Below are positions 1 to 6,630 of a DNA stretch of 20,303 nt, in pieces. This DNA is from a virus. The stretch's first letter is position 1. The number at the start of each line of letters is the position of its first letter. The position numbers and the translations under genes were made by a program. Below the pieces are notes generated by a model, which was not told the origin of the DNA, did not search any database, and saw nothing but the letters and a program-made list of their open reading frames with translations. The DNA lies in the IMG/VR virus record IMGVR_UViG_3300030107_003165, positions 1 through 20,303 of that record. One strand, written 5' to 3'.

Positions 1-137
1 ATCTCTATTCAAAGTTTGCAGTATTAGATGATGATGGACAAGTAGATTATGTAAAGCAGTCTATGTTGTTTAGAGAGAATGAGAAAAGATGTTACGATTA
101 TATAAAAGAAAATAAACCAGAACTATTAAAACAATAA
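1..137 (+). CDS. C-terminal fragment of an unknown protein (5' end outside window)
   Basis: An open frame enters from the left edge (codons in phase with position 3) and stops at TAA 135-137, leaving 44 readable residues. The visible part is hydrophilic and mixed-charge (for example FRENEKRCYDYIKENK) with no recognisable motif. The next ORF begins four bases after the stop, which fits a tight phage early operon. No function can be assigned. Confidence 0.6.
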   Translation, partial: LYSKFAVLDDDGQVDYVKQSMLFRENEKRCYDYIKENKPELLKQ

Positions 138-141
138 AACT

Positions 142-318
142 ATGAGAATATATATAGAGGATTACTATGGTAATGACATAGTAGTATTACACATTAAAAA
201 CACAAATCATACAGAAGAAGTTTTACATAATATTATAGAAACAGATGAATATAATATAGCAGATGTAGATGATGATGAACACGGAGAATATATAAGAGTA
301 CAATTAACTAAAAACTAA
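142..318 (+). CDS. Small acidic hypothetical protein (58 aa)
   Basis: ATG at 142 follows an A-rich leader (aaacaataaaact) typical of Bacteroidota translation starts. The product starts MRIYIEDYYGND and carries an acidic DVDDDEHGE stretch near its C-terminus. It has no signal peptide, membrane segment or known motif. It sits four bases after the previous stop and six before the next start, in a chain of very small ORFs of the kind that often encode host-takeover proteins. That role is inferred from position only. Confidence 0.6.
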   Translation: MRIYIEDYYGNDIVVLHIKNTNHTEEVLHNIIETDEYNIADVDDDEHGEYIRVQLTKN

Positions 319-324
319 ATAACT

Positions 325-483
325 ATGACAACAAATGAATATTTAAAAATCTTTGGGCAAGAATTAGCCGAAGAACATATCAAGAAACTTAAACAAGAAA
401 ACGGAGTAAGAGATGTGAATGTGGATCAGTTTATAATAAACACTGAACTATTTTTAGAGAGAATGAAAAAACTAAATAAATAA
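325..483 (+). CDS. Small hypothetical protein (52 aa)
   Basis: ATG at 325 lies six bases after the previous stop and is preceded by aaataact. The product (MTTNEYLKIFGQE...) is charged and predicted mostly helical, ending in a Lys/Asn-rich tail. No family is recognised. Its tight spacing to both neighbours and a length typical of early phage ORFs support it being real. Confidence 0.55.
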   Translation: MTTNEYLKIFGQELAEEHIKKLKQENGVRDVNVDQFIINTELFLERMKKLNK

Positions 484-487
484 AATT

Positions 488-640
488 ATGAAAACAAAAA
501 TTGAAATACAAATAATAAGTTATACTGATAACAATGGTAATATTGTGTATGACTTTGAGGGAATGGCTGAAGAATTTGAGAATAAATTATCACAATTAGA
601 TGAAAGGGTGGTGGTAATGTGTTCAGTAGATGAAAAATAA
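488..640 (+). CDS. Small hypothetical protein (50 aa)
   Basis: ATG at 488 is four bases after the previous stop. The product begins MKTKIEIQIISYTDNNGNIV and ends in a short hydrophobic strand (RVVVMCSV), suggesting a small alpha/beta fold. No signal peptide or recognised family. Supported by operon spacing and the A-rich start region; function unknown. Confidence 0.55.
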   Translation: MKTKIEIQIISYTDNNGNIVYDFEGMAEEFENKLSQLDERVVVMCSVDEK

Positions 641-659
641 ACTTTAAAACAATAAAATT

Positions 660-986
660 ATGGAAACAAGAAATGATTTAGAATACGCAAATTCTCAACC
701 AAATGAGAATGAATTAGAAAAAGAAAGATTAGTAACAATATCAAACAGAAGTGTATATCATAAATACGCAGAGGTAACTATACCTATACCTAAACATATC
801 AAACAAGATGATGTAGCAGATTGGTTATTTGAAAATGAACATTTATACACAGATGATTTAGATCAAGCAATAAGTGAAGCAGAGTTAGATTTTGGCTTTG
901 GACTAGGGGGTGGTATGGATGAGAAAGATGAAGAAAGCGAAACGAGGTATGATATAGAGGGAGAAAAATATGGGGGACATTTATAA
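660..986 (+). CDS. Acidic hypothetical phage protein (108 aa)
   Basis: The ATG at 660 is preceded by an A-rich leader (actttaaaacaataaaatt). The middle (residues about 30-75) reads as strand-loop-helix with YAEVTIPIPKHI followed by an acidic helical segment. A Gly-rich patch (FGFGLGGGMDE) and a strongly acidic tail ending in RYDIEGEKYGG follow. There are no cysteines, signal peptide or transmembrane segment. It resembles unnamed conserved small proteins of environmental Bacteroidota phages, but that is from memory. A role as a soluble early regulator or host-interaction protein is only possible by position. Confidence 0.75.
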   Translation: METRNDLEYANSQPNENELEKERLVTISNRSVYHKYAEVTIPIPKHIKQDDVADWLFENEHLYTDDLDQAISEAELDFGFGLGGGMDEKDEESETRYDIEGEKYGGHL

Positions 987-1012
987 ACAATTAAAAACTA
1001 AAATTAAATAAA

Positions 1013-1405
1013 ATGAAAATAAAAATAAAAACAAAAGAGTTAGCAAGGAAACTAACGAACAATAAATTAATGGAAATATATGGAGAAGAGGCAGTGTTTG
1101 AAGATAACTATGATGAGTTTTATGGTAGGAAATATAGAAAAGAAGTTATGAGTGATGCTAATAAATACTTTGACTATTACTATGGTAAAATCAAAGAGTG
1201 TATAGTATACCCATTTAAAGAAGGGGAGACTTATTATACCATCAAGAATGGGGAGATTATTGAAAGTTGTTGGGATGATGTTAGTGAAGAAATGTATAGA
1301 GCAGATCCAGATATAAGGTTTTTTAAAAAAGAAAGTGTAGCACTTATGTATATGGTACAACACAGAAATGATGAACAAATTAAAATGCTTAAACAAGATG
1401 AGTAG
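1013..1405 (+). CDS. Hypothetical protein with a conserved phage 'YYTI...SCWDD' C-terminal module (130 aa)
   Basis: The first 70 residues are basic then Tyr-rich (YFDYYYGK). The C-terminal half (about 71-118) has the pattern YYTIKNGEIIESCWDDVSEE followed by a strand/helix ending (FFKKESVALMYM). That short module recurs in many unnamed phage proteins, so this is probably a genuine conserved family of unknown function. No signal peptide or membrane segment. The last eight bases overlap the start of the next small membrane ORF (ATGAGTAG), indicating translational coupling. Confidence 0.75.
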   Translation: MKIKIKTKELARKLTNNKLMEIYGEEAVFEDNYDEFYGRKYRKEVMSDANKYFDYYYGKIKECIVYPFKEGETYYTIKNGEIIESCWDDVSEEMYRADPDIRFFKKESVALMYMVQHRNDEQIKMLKQDE

Positions 1406-1544
1406 TTTCTGGGAAAATATGGCTATACTTGGGCAAGTATGCTTTATGTATATATGTTTATGTATAACAATTATGTGGGCTTATATGGTGTTTATTGTAA
1501 TAAAACACATTTTAATAACTATAAAAAATAATATAAATGAATAG
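1398..1544 (+). CDS. Single-pass small membrane protein (48 aa)
   Basis: A short ORF from ATG 1398 to TAG 1542-1544, overlapping the upstream gene by eight bases and the downstream gene by eight (ATGAATAG). The product has an uninterrupted hydrophobic stretch from about residue 9 to 41 (ILGQVCFMYICLCITIMWAY and onward) ending in a short Lys/Asn tail, so one or two inner-membrane helices are expected. The paired stop/start overlaps on both sides are the main evidence that it is translated. It could be an inhibitor of a host membrane process or a lysis accessory; neither can be shown. Confidence 0.6.
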   Translation: MSSFWENMAILGQVCFMYICLCITIMWAYMVFIVIKHILITIKNNINE

Positions 1545-1875
1545 AATAAATATAAAGGACATGGGGTTATCTGTTTCACTATCTCCAGATCCAGATCTGT
1601 CAACCTCTGCTTGTAGTGATTATGTAAAAGAGGTGAGATTAAAAAAGATTATAAAACAAACAATACACGATCCAGAAGTGATAAGTAAACTGAAAGGTAA
1701 AAAAGGTTTTGGTAAAACTGACTATATGGTTTCTAAAAAAATTAGCGATATGGTTGACTTTAAAATACAGAAACTAAACAAAGATCAGTTAGAAAAATAT
1801 ATTAAAAAAATAGATCAAAACGAACCTCTGTTTAAGTGTATATTTGAAATGAAAAGAGAGGGAAATAGGTGGTAA
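1537..1875 (+). CDS. Hypothetical basic protein (112 aa)
   Basis: ATG at 1537 overlaps the stop of the small membrane ORF. An N-terminal Ser/Pro/Asp-rich segment (SLSPDPDLSTSAC) precedes a Lys-rich helical part (about 28-105) with KGKKGFGKTDY in the middle. High lysine content suggests possible nucleic-acid binding, but there is no recognisable HTH or zinc motif. It is the last gene before an 83-bp gap that probably starts a new transcript or translation block. Confidence 0.7.
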   Translation: MNRINIKDMGLSVSLSPDPDLSTSACSDYVKEVRLKKIIKQTIHDPEVISKLKGKKGFGKTDYMVSKKISDMVDFKIQKLNKDQLEKYIKKIDQNEPLFKCIFEMKREGNRW

Positions 1876-1958
1876 AGTAAAAAAAACTTTCAGAAACTAT
1901 TGTAAAAGTGAAAAAATATTATTAATATTGTATATAATTTAATTTAAAAAAAGAAAAT
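1876..1958 (+). promoter_or_regulatory. AT-rich leader/possible promoter before the recombination genes
   Basis: This 83-bp gap is nearly all A/T and contains TATAATTT at 1933-1940 followed by an A-rich translation leader (aatttaaaaaaagaaaat) immediately before ATG 1959. No matching -33/-35 element at a proper distance is clear. It is one of the larger gaps in the plus-strand block and lies where gene content changes from unknown small ORFs to recombination/replication genes. Confidence 0.25.
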
Positions 1959-2465
1959 ATGTCAAACTTAAAAACCATAAATATCAAAGGGAAGAGTTAT
2001 GTAGAAGTATCAGAAAGATTAAAATACTTTAGAAATAACTATAAAGATTATTCATTAACAACTCAAATTATAGAATGCACAAGCGATCAATGTGTAATGG
2101 TAGCAAACGTTGTAGATCCTAGTGGAAGGATCGTGGCTACTGGACATGCACACGAAACAAAGAACTCAAGTTATATTAATAAAACAAGTCATGTGGAGAA
2201 TTGTGAGACATCTGCTTGGGGTAGGGCATTAGCTAATTTTGGTATAGGAATAGACTCAAATGTAGCATCTGCTAATGAAGTTCAGATGGCCATAGCACAA
2301 GAATCTACAAAGACAAAACCAAAGGGTAAGAAAAAAATGACTACTAAAATATTTGAAGCCATGTTAAAATCAATATCGGATGGGCATCCAGATTTAGTTA
2401 AAGATCATATGCACAAATACGATATGACTGATGCACAAAAATCAACCTTAGAAGAACAACTATAA
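1959..2465 (+). CDS. ERF-like single-strand annealing protein (putative, 168 aa)
   Basis: The signature ENCETSAWGRALA (residues 80-92), closely followed by GIGIDSNVASANEV (95-108), is the conserved core of ERF-type phage recombination proteins. These coat single-stranded DNA and anneal complementary strands during recombination and end repair. The N-terminal part (about 10-75) supplies strands and a VANVVDPSGRIVATGHAH segment that fits that fold. A Lys-rich linker (119-127) leads to a short helical C-terminal part. The next gene encodes a RecE-type exonuclease 11 bases downstream, the expected partner in a two-component recombination system. The family call is from motif memory and not alignment; another ssDNA-binding role is possible. 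Confidence 0.6.
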   Translation: MSNLKTINIKGKSYVEVSERLKYFRNNYKDYSLTTQIIECTSDQCVMVANVVDPSGRIVATGHAHETKNSSYINKTSHVENCETSAWGRALANFGIGIDSNVASANEVQMAIAQESTKTKPKGKKKMTTKIFEAMLKSISDGHPDLVKDHMHKYDMTDAQKSTLEEQL

Positions 2466-2476
2466 AACCATTAGAT

Positions 2477-3253
2477 ATGTTTGAAACATTTATAAAGAAG
2501 TTTCGTTCAGACGAAAACTACTACACAGACTTTGATTTTATTACAAACTCACAACTGGGTTTAATATCAAGAAGTCCTGCAACTTATGATCACTATAAAA
2601 ACAATCCAAGCATGAGGCCAGAAACTAAAGCACTAAAGTTTGGTAGAGCCTTTCATATGTGTATGTTAGAACCAAAGAAATTTGATGAAAGGGTTGTTGT
2701 AGAGCCAGATGTAAACAAAAGAACTAAGGCGGGTAAAGAAGAGATCGCTAAGTTTAATGAGGACAATATAGATAATACCATACTAACAAGAGATGATCAT
2801 GAGTCATTAATAGGAATGAGAAATAGACTATTCTCATCACACGAATGTATGAATTTATTATCTAACGGAGAGGCTGAAATTCCACAAGTATGGAAAGATG
2901 AGGATGTAGATGTCTTGTGTAAATGTAAGGCAGACTATTGGAATAAGGATAAAAAAATATTAGTTGATATAAAAACAACTACAGACGCAAGTCCAAGTGG
3001 CTTTAAGTTATCTGTAAAAAAATACTCTTATGATAGACAATCCGCTTACTATTCTGATGGATTTAATGCAGACCGATTTATATTTATTGTTATAGAAAAA
3101 ACGGCTCCATATAATATGGGTATCTATGAGTGTAGTGGAGAAACTTTAGAGGTTGGTAGGGATAAGTATAAATATCTATTGGGTGTTTATAAAAAATTCT
3201 TTATCAACTCTGAAATAGATCCATATGAATTTGTACATCAAGAATTAATTTAA
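2477..3253 (+). CDS. RecE/ExoVIII-like PD-(D/E)XK exonuclease (258 aa)
   Basis: Predicted dsDNA 5'-3' exonuclease that makes 3' single strands for the upstream annealing protein. Visible family marks are KFGRAFHMCMLEP (54-66, containing the GxxxH-type element), NKRTKAGKEE (80-89), the catalytic Asp in KADYW (D153), VDIKTT (163-168, Asp-x-Lys with D164 and K166), and the QSAYY motif (188-192). These occur in the order seen in the C-terminal nuclease domain of exodeoxyribonuclease VIII. The protein is the size of the bare nuclease domain, without the long N-terminal part of E. coli RecE. No signal peptide; it acts in the cytoplasm. Its pairing with the ERF-like gene supports the role. Confidence 0.85.
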   Translation: MFETFIKKFRSDENYYTDFDFITNSQLGLISRSPATYDHYKNNPSMRPETKALKFGRAFHMCMLEPKKFDERVVVEPDVNKRTKAGKEEIAKFNEDNIDNTILTRDDHESLIGMRNRLFSSHECMNLLSNGEAEIPQVWKDEDVDVLCKCKADYWNKDKKILVDIKTTTDASPSGFKLSVKKYSYDRQSAYYSDGFNADRFIFIVIEKTAPYNMGIYECSGETLEVGRDKYKYLLGVYKKFFINSEIDPYEFVHQELI

Positions 3254-3266
3254 AAATAAAAAAGCC

Positions 3267-3473
3267 ATGAGTAAACTACTTAAAACAATGAAGGAAAATA
3301 AGATTACAAGAAAAGAAGTTGGACATATAACTGGGCTTTCTTTACCAACATTAAGGAAGTATTTAAAATCTCCAGATCTATTTTCTTGTAGAAGTGCTAA
3401 CCAAATTATGAAAAAACTAAAAACCGAAGACTATGAAGAAACTTTTAGAAAGTTATTTAATATTGAAAAGTGA
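3267..3473 (+). CDS. Small helix-turn-helix DNA-binding protein (68 aa)
   Basis: Residues about 13-34 (ITRKEVGHITGLSLPTLRKY) read as a Cro/XRE-like or resolvase-like helix-turn-helix: a first helix, a Gly at the turn, and a recognition helix SLPTLRKYL. The rest is a short helical tail. It probably binds DNA and may regulate early transcription or assist replication. It precedes the DnaA-domain gene; if the latter starts at 3475 the genes are separated by a single base, otherwise they overlap by 41 bases. Confidence 0.65.
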   Translation: MSKLLKTMKENKITRKEVGHITGLSLPTLRKYLKSPDLFSCRSANQIMKKLKTEDYEETFRKLFNIEK

Positions 3474-3474
3474 T

Positions 3475-3891
3475 ATGATCACAGATCAATTTAATAAGTT
3501 GGTTACTGCGGTAGGCAGTTACCATACTATACCACCTAAAGAACTTATGGTTCTTTCAGGAAGAAAAAGGGAAATTGTTCAGGCTAGAAATTGTGCATGT
3601 TATATTATGAGAACAGCACTTGAGCTACCGCTTGAAGAAATTGCTGAAAGGCTGGGCTATAAGTCACACGCTTCTGTTGTTCATGCTATAAAGATGCACG
3701 AAATGGACATGAAGTTTGACAAATCTTATAGTGAAAAGTATCACTCTATTATGGAGTGTTTAGTGGAGGATAATCACAATAAAAAACCCGTCAAGATAGA
3801 CGTTTCTGAGGACACAATGAGAATGTTTCATCTCAGGTTGTTATCTTTTGAAACAAGGCTTGATGAATTAAGTAAAATGTTTAATCAATAA
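3475..3891 (+). CDS. Stand-alone DnaA domain IV-like DNA-binding protein (138 aa)
   Basis: Residues about 20-80 match the C-terminal DNA-binding domain of DnaA: SGRKREIVQARN (28-39) for the basic loop/first helix, then LPLEEIAERLGYKSHASVV for the HTH and signature helix (51-69). There is no AAA+ ATPase region, so it can bind DNA but not assemble or unwind like full DnaA. In bacterial DnaA the signature reads DHTTV; here the aligned residues are SHASV, so box specificity may differ. The C-terminal 55 residues are helical and unassigned. I prefer ATG 3475, just after the upstream stop. An in-frame ATG at 3433 would add 14 residues. It may recruit replication proteins to the phage origin, or occupy host DnaA boxes. 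Confidence 0.75.
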   Translation: MITDQFNKLVTAVGSYHTIPPKELMVLSGRKREIVQARNCACYIMRTALELPLEEIAERLGYKSHASVVHAIKMHEMDMKFDKSYSEKYHSIMECLVEDNHNKKPVKIDVSEDTMRMFHLRLLSFETRLDELSKMFNQ

Positions 3892-3901
3892 ATTATTAAT
3901 T

Positions 3902-4162
3902 ATGGAAAAAAATGAAACTGTTTACTGTGGAAACGGTAAAGAAAAAAGGTTTGACGATGGAGGATCTATCGTTAACTTTAGTGTTGACTTAATGAAAATT
4001 AAGGATCACGTTTATGAGTACAAAGGTAAGAAGTATGTAAACCTTACTATGTGTGCTAATAGAGATGGTGAGAATGAGTATGGTAAGACTCACTATATTA
4101 AAATCAACGACTTCAAGCCAGAGGCTAAAACCGAAAAGGTTGAAGAACCATTACCATTTTAA
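3902..4162 (+). CDS. Mini SSB-like protein with acidic C-terminal tip (86 aa)
   Basis: A small, strand-rich protein: NFSVDLMKI (about 25-33), KKYVNLTMCANRD (43-55) and HYIKIND (63-69) look like three beta strands of a compact barrel. It ends in EKVEEPLPF, resembling the acidic ...DIPF tip by which bacterial SSB proteins recruit replication and repair enzymes. At 86 residues it is about half the length of a normal SSB, so a full OB-fold is not certain. Its place between the DnaA-domain gene and the primase-helicase supports a replication role. It is a single-strand-binding candidate, not a proven one. Confidence 0.5.
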   Translation: MEKNETVYCGNGKEKRFDDGGSIVNFSVDLMKIKDHVYEYKGKKYVNLTMCANRDGENEYGKTHYIKINDFKPEAKTEKVEEPLPF

Positions 4163-4176
4163 TTAAATGAATGATT

Positions 4177-4259
4177 AAGGGGAGTGCTCGTTGTAAGTAG
4201 CGGTTATTCACTCAAACGTACATGTAGTTAATTCAAGCATGTGAGAGCTCCCCTTTTTT
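4177..4259 (+). terminator. Branched hairpin with T-run after the SSB-like gene (terminator or structured RNA)
   Basis: A closing stem pairs 4179-4189 (GGGGAGTGCTC) with 4243-4253 (GAGAGCTCCCC), with one G.A mismatch and one G-U. It is extended by AA/TT and followed by six T residues (4254-4259). Inside are two further stems: GTT/AAC plus GTAAGTA/TTATTCAC (4190-4217, imperfect) and ACATG/CATGT (4220-4224 with 4238-4242). This would give a three-way junction. It lies 14 bases after the stop of the SSB-like gene. A simple terminator would not need inner arms, so it may also act as a stable small RNA or origin structure. Confidence 0.5.
4204..4212 (+). other. Near-consensus DnaA box (TTATTCACT)
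   Basis: TTATTCACT differs from the DnaA box TTATNCACA only at the last base. It lies inside the first inner arm of the structured gap, 313 bases after the end of the DnaA-domain gene. In DNA this AT-rich a single near-match can be chance, so its value depends on the opposed site at 4310-4318. Confidence 0.3.
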
Positions 4260-4271
4260 ATTAAAGAAATA

Positions 4272-4350
4272 TAGAAGGGTGTCTTTAGTAGATTACTTAT
4301 AATAAATCATGTCCATAATCTACGACTGTGTTCTAAAAGGCACCCCTCTA
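4272..4350 (+). ncRNA. Second long branched dyad ahead of the replication genes
   Basis: The closing stem pairs 4272-4286 (TAGAAGGGTGTCTTT) with 4336-4350 (AAAGGCACCCCTCTA): 14 of 15 positions pair, with one A.C mismatch and one T-G. A perfect inner 8-bp stem joins GTAGATTA (4288-4295) and TAATCTAC (4316-4323) around a 20-base loop. Unlike the first element there is no T-run, so termination is unlikely. It ends 19 bases before the start of the helicase-loader-like gene. It could be a regulatory leader, a small RNA, an RNase-processed element or an origin hairpin. Its dimensions parallel the element 20 bases upstream. Confidence 0.35.
4310..4318 (-). other. Near-consensus DnaA box (TTATGGACA on minus strand)
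   Basis: On the minus strand this reads TTATGGACA, one mismatch (sixth base) from TTATNCACA. It overlaps the loop and 3' arm of the second dyad's inner stem and faces the opposite way to the site at 4204-4212. It is significant only if the gap is an origin; otherwise probably chance. Confidence 0.25.
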
Positions 4351-4369
4351 ATTAAAACTAAAAACCTAT

Positions 4370-4870
4370 ATGTATTTAAAACTAAAAAACAATATGTCCG
4401 TAGACAGTAATGCTATAATAAGCTTTACTATGATGGATAAAACTATACACATATTAACTAAATATAGTGATATGCCTGTAGTTGTTACGTATAATTCAGA
4501 AGAGGATTGTAAACAAACCTATCTAAATTTAGACACACACTTTAAATCAAAAAGTCTTCATAAGGAAAGAAGGGTTATAAAAGAGTCTGACTCAGATCTA
4601 AAAACAAAAGAAGCTTTATTTAAAACATTCTGGGATTCTTATAATAAAAAGATAGGTACGCATAAGTGCAAAGAAAAGTTTATGAGATATAGTATTACTA
4701 ATATGGGTAAGATAGTATCTTCTTGTATAGAGTATGTAAGAACAACTCCAGAAATTAAGTATAGAAAAAACCCTTTGACTTGGTTAAATGGAGAATACTG
4801 GAGGGATCAAAAAGAAATAACAAAAGAAAAAGTAAAACAAGATTTTGATGTAGATCAATTATTTAGATAA
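4370..4870 (+). CDS. Phage replication/helicase-loader-like protein (166 aa)
   Basis: The C-terminal half (about 83-147) carries the pattern LFKTFWDSYNKKIG...YRKNPLTWLNGEYWRD. This matches a module found at the ends of many phage replication initiator or helicase-loader proteins (FW..YP.K..., then ...R.P.TWLNG..W.D). The N-terminal 65 residues are strand-rich with no known motif. The final A of its stop codon is the A of the next ATG (TAATG at 4868-4872), so it is translationally coupled to the primase-helicase. I infer that it helps load that helicase or initiates replication at the neighbouring gap. Confidence 0.6.
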   Translation: MYLKLKNNMSVDSNAIISFTMMDKTIHILTKYSDMPVVVTYNSEEDCKQTYLNLDTHFKSKSLHKERRVIKESDSDLKTKEALFKTFWDSYNKKIGTHKCKEKFMRYSITNMGKIVSSCIEYVRTTPEIKYRKNPLTWLNGEYWRDQKEITKEKVKQDFDVDQLFR

Positions 4871-6630
4871 TGAGTTTAAACAACGATAGAATAAATATAG
4901 ATAACAATAACTCCGAGGAGGTTAGACTTGTGTGTAGAAACTGCTCACATGATCGTAAAAAGAAAAACGAAAAATGTCTAGCAGTAAATGGAGAGTCTGG
5001 TGCGTATGTTTGTCATCACTGTGGAGACAGTGGTATATTAAACACTCATAAAACTTATACAAAAAAAGAAAAGATCCAGTATAATAGACCGATATTAAGT
5101 AACACTACGGATCTTTCTGATGAAACCTTACAATGGTTTAGCACTAGGGGTATAACACAAAGTGTTATTAAAAGAAATAAGATAACACAGAAAAAAGAAT
5201 ACATGCCTCAAGTATCTAAAGAAAGGCAAGTGATATGCTTTAATTACTACAGAGATGGAGAGCTTATTAATATTAAATATAGAGACGGAGAAAAGAATTT
5301 TAAACAAGTAAAAGATGCTGAAAAGATATTTTATGGACTAGATGATATTAATGATTGTGAACAAGTTATTATAGTAGAGGGAGAAATGGATAAGTTAGCT
5401 ATGGAAGTGGCTGGTTATATAAATTGTGTTTCTGTTCCTGATGGTGCACCTAATCCTGGTACAAAAAACTTTAATAATAAATTCTCTTATTTGGATAATT
5501 GTTGGGAATATTTTGAGAACAAAGAAAGAATATATTTATGTACAGATAATGATGTAAATGGAAGAGTTCTGTTAGAAGAAATAAGCAGAAGACTTGGTAG
5601 GGAAAGGTGTTATATAGTAAAGCTACCCGATGATACAAAGGACGCTAATGAAATGCTACTTAAAAAGGGTCCAGTAGGAATAGCAGAAGCTATATCTAAC
5701 GCAGAGCCCTACCCAGTTGATGGTGTGTTCACTGTTAATTCTGAAAAAGAATATATGATTGATGTGTTTAACAACGGTAAGAAGAAAGGGTTAACAACTG
5801 GCTATAGTGTTTTAAATAATCATTATACCTTAAGAACCTCAGAGTTAGATGTGTGGACAGGTATACCAGGATCAGGAAAAACTATGATGGCTCTACAAAT
5901 AATGCTCAACGCATCTGTTATGTATGGATGGAAGTGGGGAGTATTTTCTCCAGAGAATTATCCTATTGGAGATTTGTTTGATACACTAGCAGAGATGTAT
6001 ATAGGGAACACCTCTGATCTTGATGTGGAAGATAGAATGAGTATACATGATTATGAAACGGCTATAAACTTTTTGCACGAACATTTCTTTGCTATATATC
6101 CTGAAGATGATTTTTCTTTAGACAATATACTATCAAAGTTTAAACACCTAGTAATGAGGTATGGAATAAAAGGTTGTTTACTAGATCCATTTAATCAGCT
6201 GGACCATAACTTTAAGGGTAAAGATGAGACTACTTATATAGGAGAATGTTTAACAAAGATAAGAAGGTTTGAGCAAGTTAATGATCTTAAGTTTATTATA
6301 ATAGCACACCCTAGGAAAATGGATAGGGATGAAAGAGGTGGCTATAAACAACCAACTGCCTATGATATAAGTGGTAGTCAGAACTGGTTTAATAAAGCAG
6401 ATAATGTTATCTGTATACATAGAAACGATTCTATGGATATAAGCAACACCTCTGTTAAGTTTACAGTTCAGAAGGTTAAGTTTCAAAAGCTTGTAGGTAT
6501 ACCAGGAGAAGAAGAACTTAAGTATGATAGAAGATCTGGTAGGTATTTAGACTTTTCTAACTCCTGTCCTTTAGATACAATAAGTGGTACTCACAGTGTT
6601 TGGTCTAGGATAGAAAATACTTTTAGATAA
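4870..6630 (+). CDS. T7 gp4-like DNA primase-helicase (586 aa)
   Basis: A bifunctional replicative enzyme. An N-terminal zinc-binding module has CRNC (22-25) and CHHCG (48-52). The TOPRIM primase domain shows IIVEGEMDKLA (167-177, E170 catalytic) and CTDNDVNG (224-231, metal-binding D226/D228). A RecA-fold DnaB-type helicase follows, with Walker A GIPGSGKT (331-338), Walker B CLLDPFNQLD (436-445), the IIIAHPRK strand with sensor His (477-484), and a SGSQNWFNKADNVI segment (501-514). Total length and domain order match T7 gp4 (566 aa). It should unwind DNA and prime lagging strands at the fork. TAATG junctions on both sides couple it to its neighbours. Confidence 0.92.
   Translation: MSLNNDRINIDNNNSEEVRLVCRNCSHDRKKKNEKCLAVNGESGAYVCHHCGDSGILNTHKTYTKKEKIQYNRPILSNTTDLSDETLQWFSTRGITQSVIKRNKITQKKEYMPQVSKERQVICFNYYRDGELINIKYRDGEKNFKQVKDAEKIFYGLDDINDCEQVIIVEGEMDKLAMEVAGYINCVSVPDGAPNPGTKNFNNKFSYLDNCWEYFENKERIYLCTDNDVNGRVLLEEISRRLGRERCYIVKLPDDTKDANEMLLKKGPVGIAEAISNAEPYPVDGVFTVNSEKEYMIDVFNNGKKKGLTTGYSVLNNHYTLRTSELDVWTGIPGSGKTMMALQIMLNASVMYGWKWGVFSPENYPIGDLFDTLAEMYIGNTSDLDVEDRMSIHDYETAINFLHEHFFAIYPEDDFSLDNILSKFKHLVMRYGIKGCLLDPFNQLDHNFKGKDETTYIGECLTKIRRFEQVNDLKFIIIAHPRKMDRDERGGYKQPTAYDISGSQNWFNKADNVICIHRNDSMDISNTSVKFTVQKVKFQKLVGIPGEEELKYDRRSGRYLDFSNSCPLDTISGTHSVWSRIENTFR

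Noticed and set aside
1842-1850. TATATTTG promoter-like box inside the 1537-1875 gene
   Set aside because: It has no TTG/TTTG partner at 17-23 bases and such boxes are expected by chance in this AT-rich DNA.
4177-4260. tRNA gene suggested by a 7-bp closing stem (GGGGAGT/GCTCCCC) and a TTCAAG loop
   Set aside because: The T-arm stem and 7-base loop do not fall at the required distance from the acceptor stem, no D-arm or anticodon arm of normal size forms, and there is no discernible anticodon.
4272-4350. Second tRNA-like candidate (GGGTGTC/GGCACCC closing stem)
   Set aside because: The inner 8-bp stem with a 20-base loop and the missing T-arm are incompatible with a tRNA.
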